Assembly (NCBI GenBank): GCA_009773355.1
Contig: WRPG01000001.1
Span: forward strand, 124,001 to 188,000
DNA: 64,000 bases
Direction: 5' to 3'
Origin: Limisphaerales bacterium
GTDB lineage: Bacteria; Verrucomicrobiota; Verrucomicrobiia; Limisphaerales; SXTU01
A model generated the notes under the pieces. The model was not told the origin of the DNA, made no database searches, and was given only the letters and a program-made list of their open reading frames with translations. Positions 1 through 8,289 of this stretch are shown piece by piece (position 1 is the first letter of the stretch; each line of letters begins with the position of its first letter). Both the position numbers and the translations under genes were made by a program.

Positions 1-155
1 AACGGCCGGCGCTCTTGGATTTCGCCTCTCCGCCCAATGGGTTCCAAACGTCCCGGCATGAGGGCCGGGCGATGGCTCGCGGGAAAAGGGCTGTTCAATC
101 GGCCTTGCCACACGGCAGGCCACAGCCCGGCTTCACGCGGGCCTGGGAGGAGAGA
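1..155. other. no gene recognised
   Basis: GC-rich opening stretch in which I see no open frame with recognisable protein features and no RNA gene. It lies downstream of the minus-strand gene ending at 156 and may hold its terminator or the end of an element cut by the window edge. Confidence 0.4.
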
Positions 156-569
156 CTAGGCCGCTCGGGGCGGCGGGAGGGGCGGAGACTCGGTTCGCGG
201 GGAAGCGATCAAGTCGGTGGCAGGCGGGAGCGAAAGCGGGGCGGGCGGCGTCAGCGCGAACACGGCGGCGCAGGGCAGCGACTCAATCTTCACCAGCGGC
301 AGGATGGACTCCTTCGCCTTCTCGGATTGCTGCCCCTCGCGGACGAGCTTGCAGATGCGGCAGGGATTCTTGCCGTTGAAGGTCTTGGTGAACGCCTCCC
401 GCAGCGTGGTCTCCTGCGCGAAGCTGACGAACATGCCGGTCCACGCGACGCCTTGCAGCAACACCCAGTGCAGCCCCACGGAGAGGGCCACGGCCAGGAT
501 CACGGCAGCTTTGGCGGCGCGCTTGAACACGACGGCGGGTTTGATGACAGCCACCGGGAGGGAATTCAA
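156..569 (-). CDS. small membrane-anchored hypothetical protein
   Basis: About 137 aa if started at the TTG at 569. One hydrophobic segment (AVILAVALSVGLHWVLL) is followed by a short conserved-looking motif, NGKNPCRICKLVREG, and a low-complexity Pro-rich tail. The CRIC pair could bind metal or heme, but nothing here proves it. The frame stays open upstream to a TTG at 698, but those extra 43 codons are encoded by the inverted repeat at 596-699, so I prefer the shorter form; the start is uncertain. It follows the cyclase gene on the same strand and could be its last cistron. Function unknown. Confidence 0.6.
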   Translation of the reverse strand: MNSLPVAVIKPAVVFKRAAKAAVILAVALSVGLHWVLLQGVAWTGMFVSFAQETTLREAFTKTFNGKNPCRICKLVREGQQSEKAKESILPLVKIESLPCAAVFALTPPAPLSLPPATDLIASPRTESPPLPPPRAA

Positions 570-595
570 GAACGATGTGCCGGAACGGAGTTTCT

Positions 596-699
596 TTGCC
601 ACAAGAAGGCGCAAAGAAGCGCAAAAGAACAACCATGATGGACCGTAACGGCAGGTTTCAAAATTCCTCTTTGCGCCTTCTGTGCCTCTTTGTGGCAAA
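596..699. repeat. inverted repeat of 7-nt units (GCAAAGG type)
   Basis: The left arm (596-628, starting TTTGCCACAAGAAGGCGC) is answered by a right arm at 666-699 that reads as its approximate reverse complement. Both arms are built of degenerate units close to GCAAAGG. The same design recurs at 13513-13680, 46861-46953 and 50621-50702. Here it lies between the cyclase stop and the next minus-strand gene, and it may extend that gene's reading frame. Confidence 0.75.
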
Positions 700-711
700 C
701 AACTTCGTGGC

Positions 712-2826
712 CTACTTGCTCTCCATTTTCCACACGCCCTTCCAGTCGGTGGGCGGGTAGGCAGTCAATTCATCGCAACGGTGGACCATGAGCTTGCTCG
801 GGCCGTCGTTGAACTGCTCGGCGAGCTTCGCGAAGACGGGCCGCGCCTCGGCGAACTTCCCGGCGGTGTAGTCGGCGAACGCGGCGTCCCACGCCTTCAC
901 CAGCTCGCCGTAGTTCGGCGGCGTGCGCGGGTTCTCGATCTCAAACAGCTCCACCGGCGTGCTCTTGCCCTTGACGATGACGCGGTCGAGCTGGCGGTGC
1001 GTCGCCGGACTGGCGAGTTGGGTGAAGCACTCCCGCGAGACCAGCAGCGTCACGCCGTAATACTTGCTGAGGGACTCGATGCGCGCCGCCTCGTTGACCG
1101 TGTCGCCGACGAGGCCGAAGTCGAGCCGCTTGGCGGAACCCTTGTTGCCGAACAGGACGGAGCCGCAGTGCAGCGCGACGCCGTAGCCGAAGAGCGCCTT
1201 GACCTCGGGCGGTTGCGTGGCCTTGAAAGCCTCCAGGCCCTTGATGAGTTCCAGTGCGGCGCGGAGGGCCTGGTTCGGCCCGTCCGGCTGTGGCTGCGGC
1301 GCGCCCCAATAGGTGAGGAACTGGTCGCCGAGGAAGTGTTCGAGCGCGCCGTCCTCGGCCATGACCGCGTTGGTCTCCACCTCGAAGACGTGGTTGAGCA
1401 GGCTGAAGATGCCGGCGGGGCCGAGCTTCTCGGCCAGGGGCGTGGAGTTGCGCAAGTCGGTGAGCAGCAGCGTGACCTCGGCGGAACGCGCCTCCATCGA
1501 GCCGGGATTCGCGAGCACGTAGGCGCTGACCTTCGGGGAGAAGTAGAGGTCCATCGTGGCACGGAGCTTCTCACGAGCCTTCTTCTCGACACGGAAATCG
1601 TAGCCCAGCGTTGTCACCCCGCTGGCGAAGATGATCGCCATCGGCGAGGCGGTCAAAACGAGCAGGTCCTGGTGCTCGAACACCAGCACGGCAGCCCCGA
1701 ACCCCACCGCAATCAGCGCCACCGATATGACCAGCCGGAGAATCCCCGAGCGAACCAGCCACGACAACGCGATGGCCAACGCGAGTGCTCCGCCGGCAAT
1801 CCACACGCTCATGTCCAGCATTCCGACGCGGATGAACTCGCCGCGCAGGGCGGCGTTGATGATGTTCAAGTGGATGATCGGGCCGGGCAGTTGGGTGTCC
1901 GTCATCGGCGTCTGGTGCGTGTCGTGGAAGATGTCGCCCGTCGGCCCGACCAGCACGAGCTTGTCCTTGAAGAACTGCCCGCCCTTGAGGTTGCCGTTCC
2001 AATAGTTGTCCGCGAACAGGTCGTCCAGCTCGACGATGGCAAACGCAGGGTCGCCCTCCTTGCCTGTGCTCGTGTAGCGGAAGCGGAAGAACTCTTCGCC
2101 CTCGGGAATCTTGTCGGCGTGGCCCATGATGCGCAGCGCGCGGGCGGAGAGCGATTCCATGTAGGGATCGTTTGGGCGGGCCGGCTCGTCGCGCTTCAGG
2201 CGTCGGAGAAAGCTGGTCTCCGAAATCCGAAAACGAACCGAGCGGGCCACGCCGTCGGAGTCCGGCCAGATGTTGACGAAGCCGCAGCGGGGATCGTGCT
2301 CCGCGCCTTGCTCGCCGGCGGGGATCAGCTCGTCGGCCACCAGCAGCGCGGAACCCTCACCCGTGTCCTTGTCGGCTTCCATCACCTGATAGCCGATGAC
2401 CACGCGGTCCTTGTATTTGTTGAGCACGGCGGCGAGCTGGTCGTTGCCATCCCGCGTGCCGGGGAGCACCAAGTCAAGCACCACGCCCTTGGCCCCGGCT
2501 CCCATCACGCGTTCGATCGCCTCGGCCCAGACCGCGCGCGACCAGGGGAACGGAGCGCGGAGCAGCTTGAGCACGGGGGCGCTGGCGGTGGCATCCTCCG
2601 CGCCCTGGGTGTATTGGCCCTTGTTGAAGCCGATCAGGACGAGGTCAGGATTGCGGGCCGTCGTGCGGCCGGTGCGCGCCAGCCGGTCTTGAAAGTAGTT
2701 CTCCGCCTTGAAGAGCCACGGGGACTGCTTCGCGAGCGCGAAGGCGATGACAAATCCGACCGCCAGGCACAATCCCGTGCGCACCCAAGGCTGCTGGCGA
2801 GATTGACTTTGGACCGCGGAAGACAT
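712..2826 (-). CDS. CHASE2-domain class III adenylate/guanylate cyclase
   Basis: A 704-aa inner-membrane sensor that should make a cyclic nucleotide. Order: N-terminal membrane segment (about 16-33), periplasmic CHASE2 domain (about 45-335), three membrane segments (about 340-412), class III cyclase domain (about 450-620), then a short tail. Metal-binding Asp residues fit LLTDLRNST (about 456) and FLGDQF (about 501). The LDFGLVGDTVNEAAR block keeps the substrate Asp (about 569), Asn and Arg. The usual adenine-reading Lys ahead of the second Asp appears to be His (LEHFLGD, about 497), so substrate and activity are uncertain. The ATG at 2826 is chosen because it precedes the first membrane segment. 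The gene diverges from the FecR gene across only 36 bp; CHASE2 cyclases and FecR proteins are often neighbours. Confidence 0.9.
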   Translation of the reverse strand: MSSAVQSQSRQQPWVRTGLCLAVGFVIAFALAKQSPWLFKAENYFQDRLARTGRTTARNPDLVLIGFNKGQYTQGAEDATASAPVLKLLRAPFPWSRAVWAEAIERVMGAGAKGVVLDLVLPGTRDGNDQLAAVLNKYKDRVVIGYQVMEADKDTGEGSALLVADELIPAGEQGAEHDPRCGFVNIWPDSDGVARSVRFRISETSFLRRLKRDEPARPNDPYMESLSARALRIMGHADKIPEGEEFFRFRYTSTGKEGDPAFAIVELDDLFADNYWNGNLKGGQFFKDKLVLVGPTGDIFHDTHQTPMTDTQLPGPIIHLNIINAALRGEFIRVGMLDMSVWIAGGALALAIALSWLVRSGILRLVISVALIAVGFGAAVLVFEHQDLLVLTASPMAIIFASGVTTLGYDFRVEKKAREKLRATMDLYFSPKVSAYVLANPGSMEARSAEVTLLLTDLRNSTPLAEKLGPAGIFSLLNHVFEVETNAVMAEDGALEHFLGDQFLTYWGAPQPQPDGPNQALRAALELIKGLEAFKATQPPEVKALFGYGVALHCGSVLFGNKGSAKRLDFGLVGDTVNEAARIESLSKYYGVTLLVSRECFTQLASPATHRQLDRVIVKGKSTPVELFEIENPRTPPNYGELVKAWDAAFADYTAGKFAEARPVFAKLAEQFNDGPSKLMVHRCDELTAYPPTDWKGVWKMESK

Positions 2827-2862
2827 ACAGGTTGCGCGCGACCATAACGACGGACGGACCCT

Positions 2863-4899
2863 ATGACCACGAAGTTTTTCCCTCTCGTTTTGAGTCTGGC
2901 CCTGCCACTTGCCTTGCCCGCCGCCTCGCTGACGGAAGCCACCTTCAGCCAGGTGATCAAGGACGTGAACATCGTCAGCATGGAGACCCGCGCGTCTGCC
3001 AAGGCCAAGCTCGGCGACACCTTCAAGACCCCCGACGTGATCCGCACCGGGCCGGACTCGCTGGCGGAGTTGATGGCCCCCGACAAGACCGTCACCCGCG
3101 TCGGCGCAAACACCGCGTTTTCCTTCGAGAAGACCGGACGGGCAATCAACCTTGAGCAGGGCAGCGTCCTCTTCCATTCCCCCAAGGGCAAGGGCGGCGG
3201 CACCATCCGCACCAAGGCAGCTTCCGCCGCCGTGCTCGGCACCACCATCGTCGTCACGGCCACGGTGGGCGGCGGGTTCAAGGCCATCGTCCTTGAGGGA
3301 CGCGGTCAGATCACCCTGCCCAACGGCAGTTTCCGCATCCTGCAGGCGGGCCAGGTCACGTTCGTCCTGCCCGGCTCGCAGCGGTTCGGCCCGCAGTTGA
3401 ACATCAACCTCAGCAAGCTCGTGGAGAACTCCCGCCTCGTGCAGGGCTTCGAGCAGGAGCTGCCGTCCAAGCCGGTCATTCAAGCCGCCATCGAACGCCA
3501 AGTCGCGCTCATCGTCGCGGGCGTGGCGGAAGACACGCGCATCCTAGTGGGCAACCAGGCCACGGAGGAGACCGTCACCGTCGTGGACTCCACCGTCATC
3601 GAGCAGGTCGTCGAGCAGCGCGAAGACCGGCTCACCATTGCCAAGCGCACCAACTTGGAGATCTTGCCCACTGACCCGATGCTGGGCGTCGCCGACCCCG
3701 GCGCGACTGCCGCGCACCTGTTCCTCGACCGCGTGCCCTTCGACATCCCGATTCTCGGCTCGCTGAACTTCAGCGGCGTCATTGGGCGAAACATCACCAT
3801 CGCCTCCACCGTCACCGCGCTGGATTTCACCGCCTATCTCAACCAGACGGACTTCAACATCGCGGCGACGGAATACTTGTATGTGCAGTCCACGTCGCTC
3901 CAGCTTTCCGCCACGTTGCCCGGCATGGGCACGCCGCTCCTCCAGGATGTGCGGCTGGCCGGCAAGTTTGGCCTCACCATTCCGTCAGGGGCCTCCCTCT
4001 CCGCCTTCCACATCGGCAACCTGCACCTGCTCACCGGCGGCACGATGAGCCTGAACAACGTCAACTTCGAGAATTCCGGCGGCCAGCTTCACCTCAACGC
4101 GGGCACGGTCCTTGACTTGACGGGCGGCGGCATCAGCCGCACGCCTTCCACCTTGCTGGAAGGCGCGACGGTCAGCCTCAACGGCGGCTCCTACAACGTG
4201 ACTGGCACCGCGCAGGTCAGCGCCTACGGCACGGAGCTGAACACCAGCGGCTTCACCACCCTCGGCGGCAACATCGTGAACCTCCAGGCCAACACCTCGT
4301 CCGACCTGCACGACACGACCGTCGCCGCGACCACGCTCGCCTACCTGCGCTCCGAGCAGGATGTAAAGGTGGCGGGCGGCTCCTACAGCGTTTCCGGCGG
4401 CGGCGGCAACGCCACGGTCAGCGCCGGGCGCGACATCTTCATGGGCAGCAGCCCGCAGTTTCAGGCGAACACGATCCAGATGAACGCGGCGCGCGACGCC
4501 TCGCTGACGGGCGTGCAGGCCCGCGGCTTTGCGACGCTGAACGTCGCCGCCGTGAACAACCTCAACGTGGCCAGCGGCTCGTTCACCGGCGCGTCCGCCG
4601 GTTCGAGCACCGCCACGCTGACCGCCGGCAACCGGCTGGACCTCAACGGCACGGCGGTCGCCCAGACGGCCAGCATCTCCCTGAGCGCGCTGACGGTGAA
4701 CATTTCCAATGTCAACTTCCCCGGCGGCTCGATGGTTTACCTGTATTCGCGGGACGGCACGTTCAACAACAACGGCTTCTCCATCCCCGGGGCGGTCAAC
4801 TTTCTGAGCAACGTCCTTTACAACAACCAGGACGCGACCGGGTTCGTCAACCTCATCAACCCCACCAGCCCGACCATCTTCGTCGCCGCCCGCCCGTGA
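2863..4899 (+). CDS. secreted FecR-domain protein with beta-helix-like repeats
   Basis: 678 aa with a Sec signal peptide (MTTKFFPLVLSLALPLALPAAS). A FecR-type domain (about 22-150) contains KLGDTFKTPDVIRTGPDSLA and an AAVLGTTIVV core. A long C-terminal part rich in N, G, S and T has repeating NLxx/LxLN patterns like a filamentous beta-helix. It is probably exported to the cell surface or periplasm; it is not a classical FecR sigma regulator, since it has no inner-membrane segment. It is divergent from the CHASE2 cyclase and followed 28 bp later by an outer-membrane barrel, suggesting one surface-sensing or display locus. The ATG at 2863 directly precedes the signal peptide. Confidence 0.85.
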   Translation: MTTKFFPLVLSLALPLALPAASLTEATFSQVIKDVNIVSMETRASAKAKLGDTFKTPDVIRTGPDSLAELMAPDKTVTRVGANTAFSFEKTGRAINLEQGSVLFHSPKGKGGGTIRTKAASAAVLGTTIVVTATVGGGFKAIVLEGRGQITLPNGSFRILQAGQVTFVLPGSQRFGPQLNINLSKLVENSRLVQGFEQELPSKPVIQAAIERQVALIVAGVAEDTRILVGNQATEETVTVVDSTVIEQVVEQREDRLTIAKRTNLEILPTDPMLGVADPGATAAHLFLDRVPFDIPILGSLNFSGVIGRNITIASTVTALDFTAYLNQTDFNIAATEYLYVQSTSLQLSATLPGMGTPLLQDVRLAGKFGLTIPSGASLSAFHIGNLHLLTGGTMSLNNVNFENSGGQLHLNAGTVLDLTGGGISRTPSTLLEGATVSLNGGSYNVTGTAQVSAYGTELNTSGFTTLGGNIVNLQANTSSDLHDTTVAATTLAYLRSEQDVKVAGGSYSVSGGGGNATVSAGRDIFMGSSPQFQANTIQMNAARDASLTGVQARGFATLNVAAVNNLNVASGSFTGASAGSSTATLTAGNRLDLNGTAVAQTASISLSALTVNISNVNFPGGSMVYLYSRDGTFNNNGFSIPGAVNFLSNVLYNNQDATGFVNLINPTSPTIFVAARP

Positions 4900-4927
4900 C
4901 GGTTTGGCGGCCGATCCTCCTTCCCGC

Positions 4928-5953
4928 ATGAACCGCCCCTCCCTTCCGCTTCTCGCGGGCGCCGCGTGCCTGGCCGGCGCGGTCCTCGCCTCCGCCCAGA
5001 CCCCGCCGCGCGTGGACCAGGCTGATGCCATCAAGCGCCAGCAGGAGCTGGAGAAGAAGCTCCGCGACGCCACCCAGCCCGGCACCGCCGAAGCCGACGC
5101 GCCGGAGCTTTTCCAAGGCGAGCTGAAGGACGTCGGCCCGCAGTCCATCCTCAAGGTGAAGCAGAAGCGCACCGTTTTTCAGGTGATAATGGACAGCCAG
5201 TTCTTCTACACCTCGAACCAGAACCTCGCCGAGGACGCCGCCGGCACCTCGCTCTTTGTCAACAACGCGCAGATCGCCTACGCCCCGCCGCCCATCCAAA
5301 CCGATCGCGGCGCGGTGACCCTGAGAGCGGGCTTCGCTCAACTTTGGTTCAATTATGGTCTCGGCGACCGACCCGCGACGAAAGGCAACATCGACTTCGA
5401 CCTGCAGGGCGTCTTCGGCGAAGCGCGTTGGGCTTTCCGCCAGGGCTGGACTGCCGAGGCGAGTGTCAACTGGTCGCGGCTCATCAATCACCAGCCGACC
5501 TACACGACCTACCGGCAGTTCTACAGCGAGTGGGAATCGCGCATCGGCGTCACGCGCAACGTCTCCTTCAGCGAGACCCGGTCGCTCACCTTCGCGTGGC
5601 AGATGAACTACCACGTCACCGACTCGCCGGACGCGCTCGCCTCCGTGCCGCCGTCGCCGCGCAACACAAACGACCGGATGGACAACTCCTTCCTCGCCGC
5701 CTACACGCACGTCTTCGGCCCCAAGCTGGCGGTGCAGCCCTACTACCGGCTGCTCACCACCCGCTACAGCAGCCAGGACGCGCGCTTCGACTACCTCCAC
5801 AGCTTCGGCCTCTCCGCCTACGTCACGCTGCACCAGAACGTCAGCCTGCGCGGCTTCCTCTCCTACGAGATCAAGGACTCCGACGCCGCCATCGTGCCTG
5901 ACTACCAGAAGTTCGACCTCGGCGCCGGACTGAACCTGAGCGTCCGGTTCTGA
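4928..5953 (+). CDS. outer-membrane beta-barrel protein
   Basis: 341 aa with a signal peptide (MNRPSLPLLAGAACLAGAVLASAQ), a short charged coiled stretch (about 30-50), then alternating amphipathic strands. It ends in LNLSVRF with C-terminal Phe, the usual signal for BAM-dependent insertion. The ATG at 4928 is preferred to an in-frame TTG at 4904 because it starts the signal peptide. It lies directly behind the FecR-like gene and may anchor or export that protein. No substrate can be assigned from the sequence. Confidence 0.8.
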   Translation: MNRPSLPLLAGAACLAGAVLASAQTPPRVDQADAIKRQQELEKKLRDATQPGTAEADAPELFQGELKDVGPQSILKVKQKRTVFQVIMDSQFFYTSNQNLAEDAAGTSLFVNNAQIAYAPPPIQTDRGAVTLRAGFAQLWFNYGLGDRPATKGNIDFDLQGVFGEARWAFRQGWTAEASVNWSRLINHQPTYTTYRQFYSEWESRIGVTRNVSFSETRSLTFAWQMNYHVTDSPDALASVPPSPRNTNDRMDNSFLAAYTHVFGPKLAVQPYYRLLTTRYSSQDARFDYLHSFGLSAYVTLHQNVSLRGFLSYEIKDSDAAIVPDYQKFDLGAGLNLSVRF

Positions 5954-6112
5954 CCGCCGGACTGAAACCCAGTGCCGATGCGACGCCCCGCTGCTGTCAG
6001 CCAAATTTTTTTCATGCGCCCCCGACTCCGGCATTGAACCGCCGCCCCGGCTGTGCCAGCCTTCGTTCGTGACGAACGCGCCGAAAGCGCCCCAACCCAC
6101 GTCCCCACAACC

Positions 6113-6505
6113 ATGCAAATCACCAAGCAGCTCGCCATCTTTCTGGACAACGAACCGGGAATGCTCGCCCGGGTCTGCCACGCGCTGGCCGGCGCGAAGG
6201 TCAACATCTACGCCATCTCCGCCAGCGACACGGTGGACCACACCGTCATCCGCATGGTCGTGGACAATCCCCGGAAGGCGCAGTTCGTCTTCGAGGAGCA
6301 CGGCACGCTCTGCGTCGAGGACGACGTGCTGATGATTGACGGCGACAACCGCCCCGGCTCGCTGGCGCTCATCTGCGAGAAGCTCGGCAAGGCGAAGATC
6401 AACATCGAATACTGCTACTGCGCCACCAGCCCCGGCTCCCGGCGCGGCCTGCTCATCCTGCGCGTCAAGAACCCGCAGAAGGCGTTGAAGGTGCTGAACA
6501 GCTAG
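6113..6505 (+). CDS. tandem ACT-domain protein
   Basis: 130 aa made almost wholly of two ACT domains (about 4-62 and 68-130). Each begins with the ligand-loop pattern: DNEPGMLARVCHALAGAKVN and DNRPGSLALICEKLGKAKIN. Small stand-alone double-ACT proteins bind amino acids and act as sensors or regulatory subunits. Which amino acid or partner applies here cannot be read from the sequence. The start is the ATG at 6113; the frame stays open upstream without protein-like content. A strong hairpin follows the stop. Confidence 0.85.
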   Translation: MQITKQLAIFLDNEPGMLARVCHALAGAKVNIYAISASDTVDHTVIRMVVDNPRKAQFVFEEHGTLCVEDDVLMIDGDNRPGSLALICEKLGKAKINIEYCYCATSPGSRRGLLILRVKNPQKALKVLNS

Positions 6506-6508
6506 GAC

Positions 6509-6539
6509 GGAACTGCGGCTGGCGGCCAGCCCGAGTTCC
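6509..6539. terminator. nested hairpin behind the ACT gene
   Basis: GGAACT pairs with AGTTCC and, inside it, GGCTGGC pairs with GCCAGCC, giving a 13-bp interrupted stem 4 nt after the ACT stop. There is no U-run, so this could be a terminator or another REP-type hairpin. A second hairpin (GGTTT with GCGG, 6628-6654) follows before the next gene. Confidence 0.5.
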
Positions 6540-6699
6540 AGTGCTGGCCGATGAGCCGTCTGCGGTGGCTCAGGGTGGTCGTCGGCTTGCAGTTCGCGCG
6601 GACGAACCAAACCCTCGGGACGGAACGGGTTTGCGGGTCAGGCTCCGCGAAACCTGCGGCTCGCGCTTGCCGTCCATACGTGCAAGAATCGTCCAGCCT

Positions 6700-8094
6700 A
6701 TGAACCCGCTTGAACACCAGGCCCAGCTCCCCGATTTGTTCCTCACCCGCCGCCAGTGGCTCGCCCGTTTCGGCATGGGCATGGGTGCGGTGGGCCTTGC
6801 CTCCATGCTCGACGACGAGGCGCGCGCCGCCGACCTCAACCCGCTCGCGCCCAAGAACCCGCACTTTCCCGCCAAGGCCAAGCGCGTCATCCACATCTTC
6901 GCGCAGGGTGCGCCGTCGCATGTGGACACCTGGGACCCGAAGCCCGCGTTGACGAAGAACGACGGCAAGGAAATCCCCGGCGCGGGCGGCGTGGCGTTCG
7001 GCTCGCCCTTCAAGTTCTCCAAGCAGGGCCGCTCCGGCATCGAGTTCAGCGAGGTTTTCCCGAGTCTGGCGAAGCACGCTGATTCGATGGCCGTCATCCG
7101 CTCGCTCCACACGGACATCCCGGCGCACGACGTGGCGACGGTCTTCATGAACACCGGTTCGCTCCGCCTCGCCAAGCCGTCGCTCGGCTCGTGGGTGCTC
7201 TACGGGCTTGGCACGGAGAATCAGAACATGCCGGGCTTCATCTCGCTGCGGCCCGGCGGCGGCGCGCCCGGCGGCGCGCAGAATTACCAGTCCGCATTTC
7301 TGCCCGGCATCTTCCAAGGCTCCAGCATCAACACACAGGCGCAGTCGGTGGAGCAGATGATTGAGAACATCCGCAACAACTACCTTTCGCAGAAGGAGCA
7401 ACGCCGGCAGCTCGATCTCGTGCATCAGCTCAACGCGATTCACAGCCAGAACTTGCAGAAGGACGCGCAGCTCGAGGCGCGCATCGAGGCGTTCGAGATG
7501 GCCTACAAGATGCAGACGGCGGCCACGGACGCGTTCGACATCGCGCGGGAGCCGGAGAACGTCCGCTCGCTCTACGGCTCCAGCACGCAGGGCAAGCAGC
7601 TCCTCATCGCGCGGCGGCTCGTCGAGCGCGGCGTGCGCTTCGTGCAGGTGTGGGCCAGCGGGTGGGACCATCACCAGGACTTGGCGGACCGGTTGCGCGC
7701 CAAGGCGACGGAGATTGACGGCCCGGCGGCGGCGCTGCTCACGGACTTGAAGCAGCGCGGGATGCTGGACAACACGCTGGTCATCTGGGGCGGCGAGTTT
7801 GGCCGCAAGCCCACGCGCGACAAGAACGGCAACGACGACCCCGGTCGCGACCACAACAACCGCGCGTTCTCCCACTGGCTCGCGGGCGGCGGCGCGAAGG
7901 GCGGCGTGACCTACGGGGCGACGGACGAGTTCGGCGCGATGGCGGTGCAGGACAAGGTCCACGTCCACGATTACCACGCGACGCTGCTGGCGCTGATGGG
8001 CTTCGACCACGAGAAGCTGACGTATCGCTACAACGGCCGGGACTTCCGGCTGACGGATAACTTCGGGCACGTGGTGAAGGGGATTATTGCTTAA
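6700..8094 (+). CDS. DUF1501 family protein, Tat-exported
   Basis: 464 aa. Near the N-terminus is TRRQWLARFGMGMGAVGLAS, a twin-arginine signal. The body carries DUF1501 hallmarks of the alkaline-phosphatase/sulfatase-like fold: FAQGAPSHVDTWDPKP, LARRLVERGVRFVQVW, TLVIWGGEFGRKP, GRDHNNRAFSHWLAGGG and VHDYHATLLALMGFDH. Catalytic function is not established for the family. It is the partner of the PSCyt1/DUF1549/DUF1553 gene 195 bp downstream, the standard Planctomycetes-Verrucomicrobia pairing thought to act on sulfated or complex polysaccharides. The start at 6700 is chosen just ahead of the Tat motif. The 195-bp gap holds only half of a repeat (8100-8125). Confidence 0.9.
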   Translation: MNPLEHQAQLPDLFLTRRQWLARFGMGMGAVGLASMLDDEARAADLNPLAPKNPHFPAKAKRVIHIFAQGAPSHVDTWDPKPALTKNDGKEIPGAGGVAFGSPFKFSKQGRSGIEFSEVFPSLAKHADSMAVIRSLHTDIPAHDVATVFMNTGSLRLAKPSLGSWVLYGLGTENQNMPGFISLRPGGGAPGGAQNYQSAFLPGIFQGSSINTQAQSVEQMIENIRNNYLSQKEQRRQLDLVHQLNAIHSQNLQKDAQLEARIEAFEMAYKMQTAATDAFDIAREPENVRSLYGSSTQGKQLLIARRLVERGVRFVQVWASGWDHHQDLADRLRAKATEIDGPAAALLTDLKQRGMLDNTLVIWGGEFGRKPTRDKNGNDDPGRDHNNRAFSHWLAGGGAKGGVTYGATDEFGAMAVQDKVHVHDYHATLLALMGFDHEKLTYRYNGRDFRLTDNFGHVVKGIIA

Positions 8095-8289
8095 CCGCGA
8101 ATGGACACGAAGGAACACGAATCCGGCACCGACCGGAATGGCGGACTGGAGCTGCGTTCCGCCCGAGAGCACCGGCTCCTTGGCATCTGGCTGGGTGTGC
8201 TGCTCTCAATCGGCTCGCTGCTGCTGGTCAGGCTCTTCACATCTTGATTTCCATGCCGGTGCCCAATTTTCCTCCCATTCAGTGAGCCT

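Noticed and set aside
682-2847. 721-codon plus-strand open frame opposite the cyclase, and similar long antisense frames (4856-6610, 6502-8172, 21761-23161, 36195-37967)
   Set aside because: High-GC shadow frames rich in Arg, Gly and Ala, with no domains, signal peptides or sensible starts; the opposite strand carries clear protein families.
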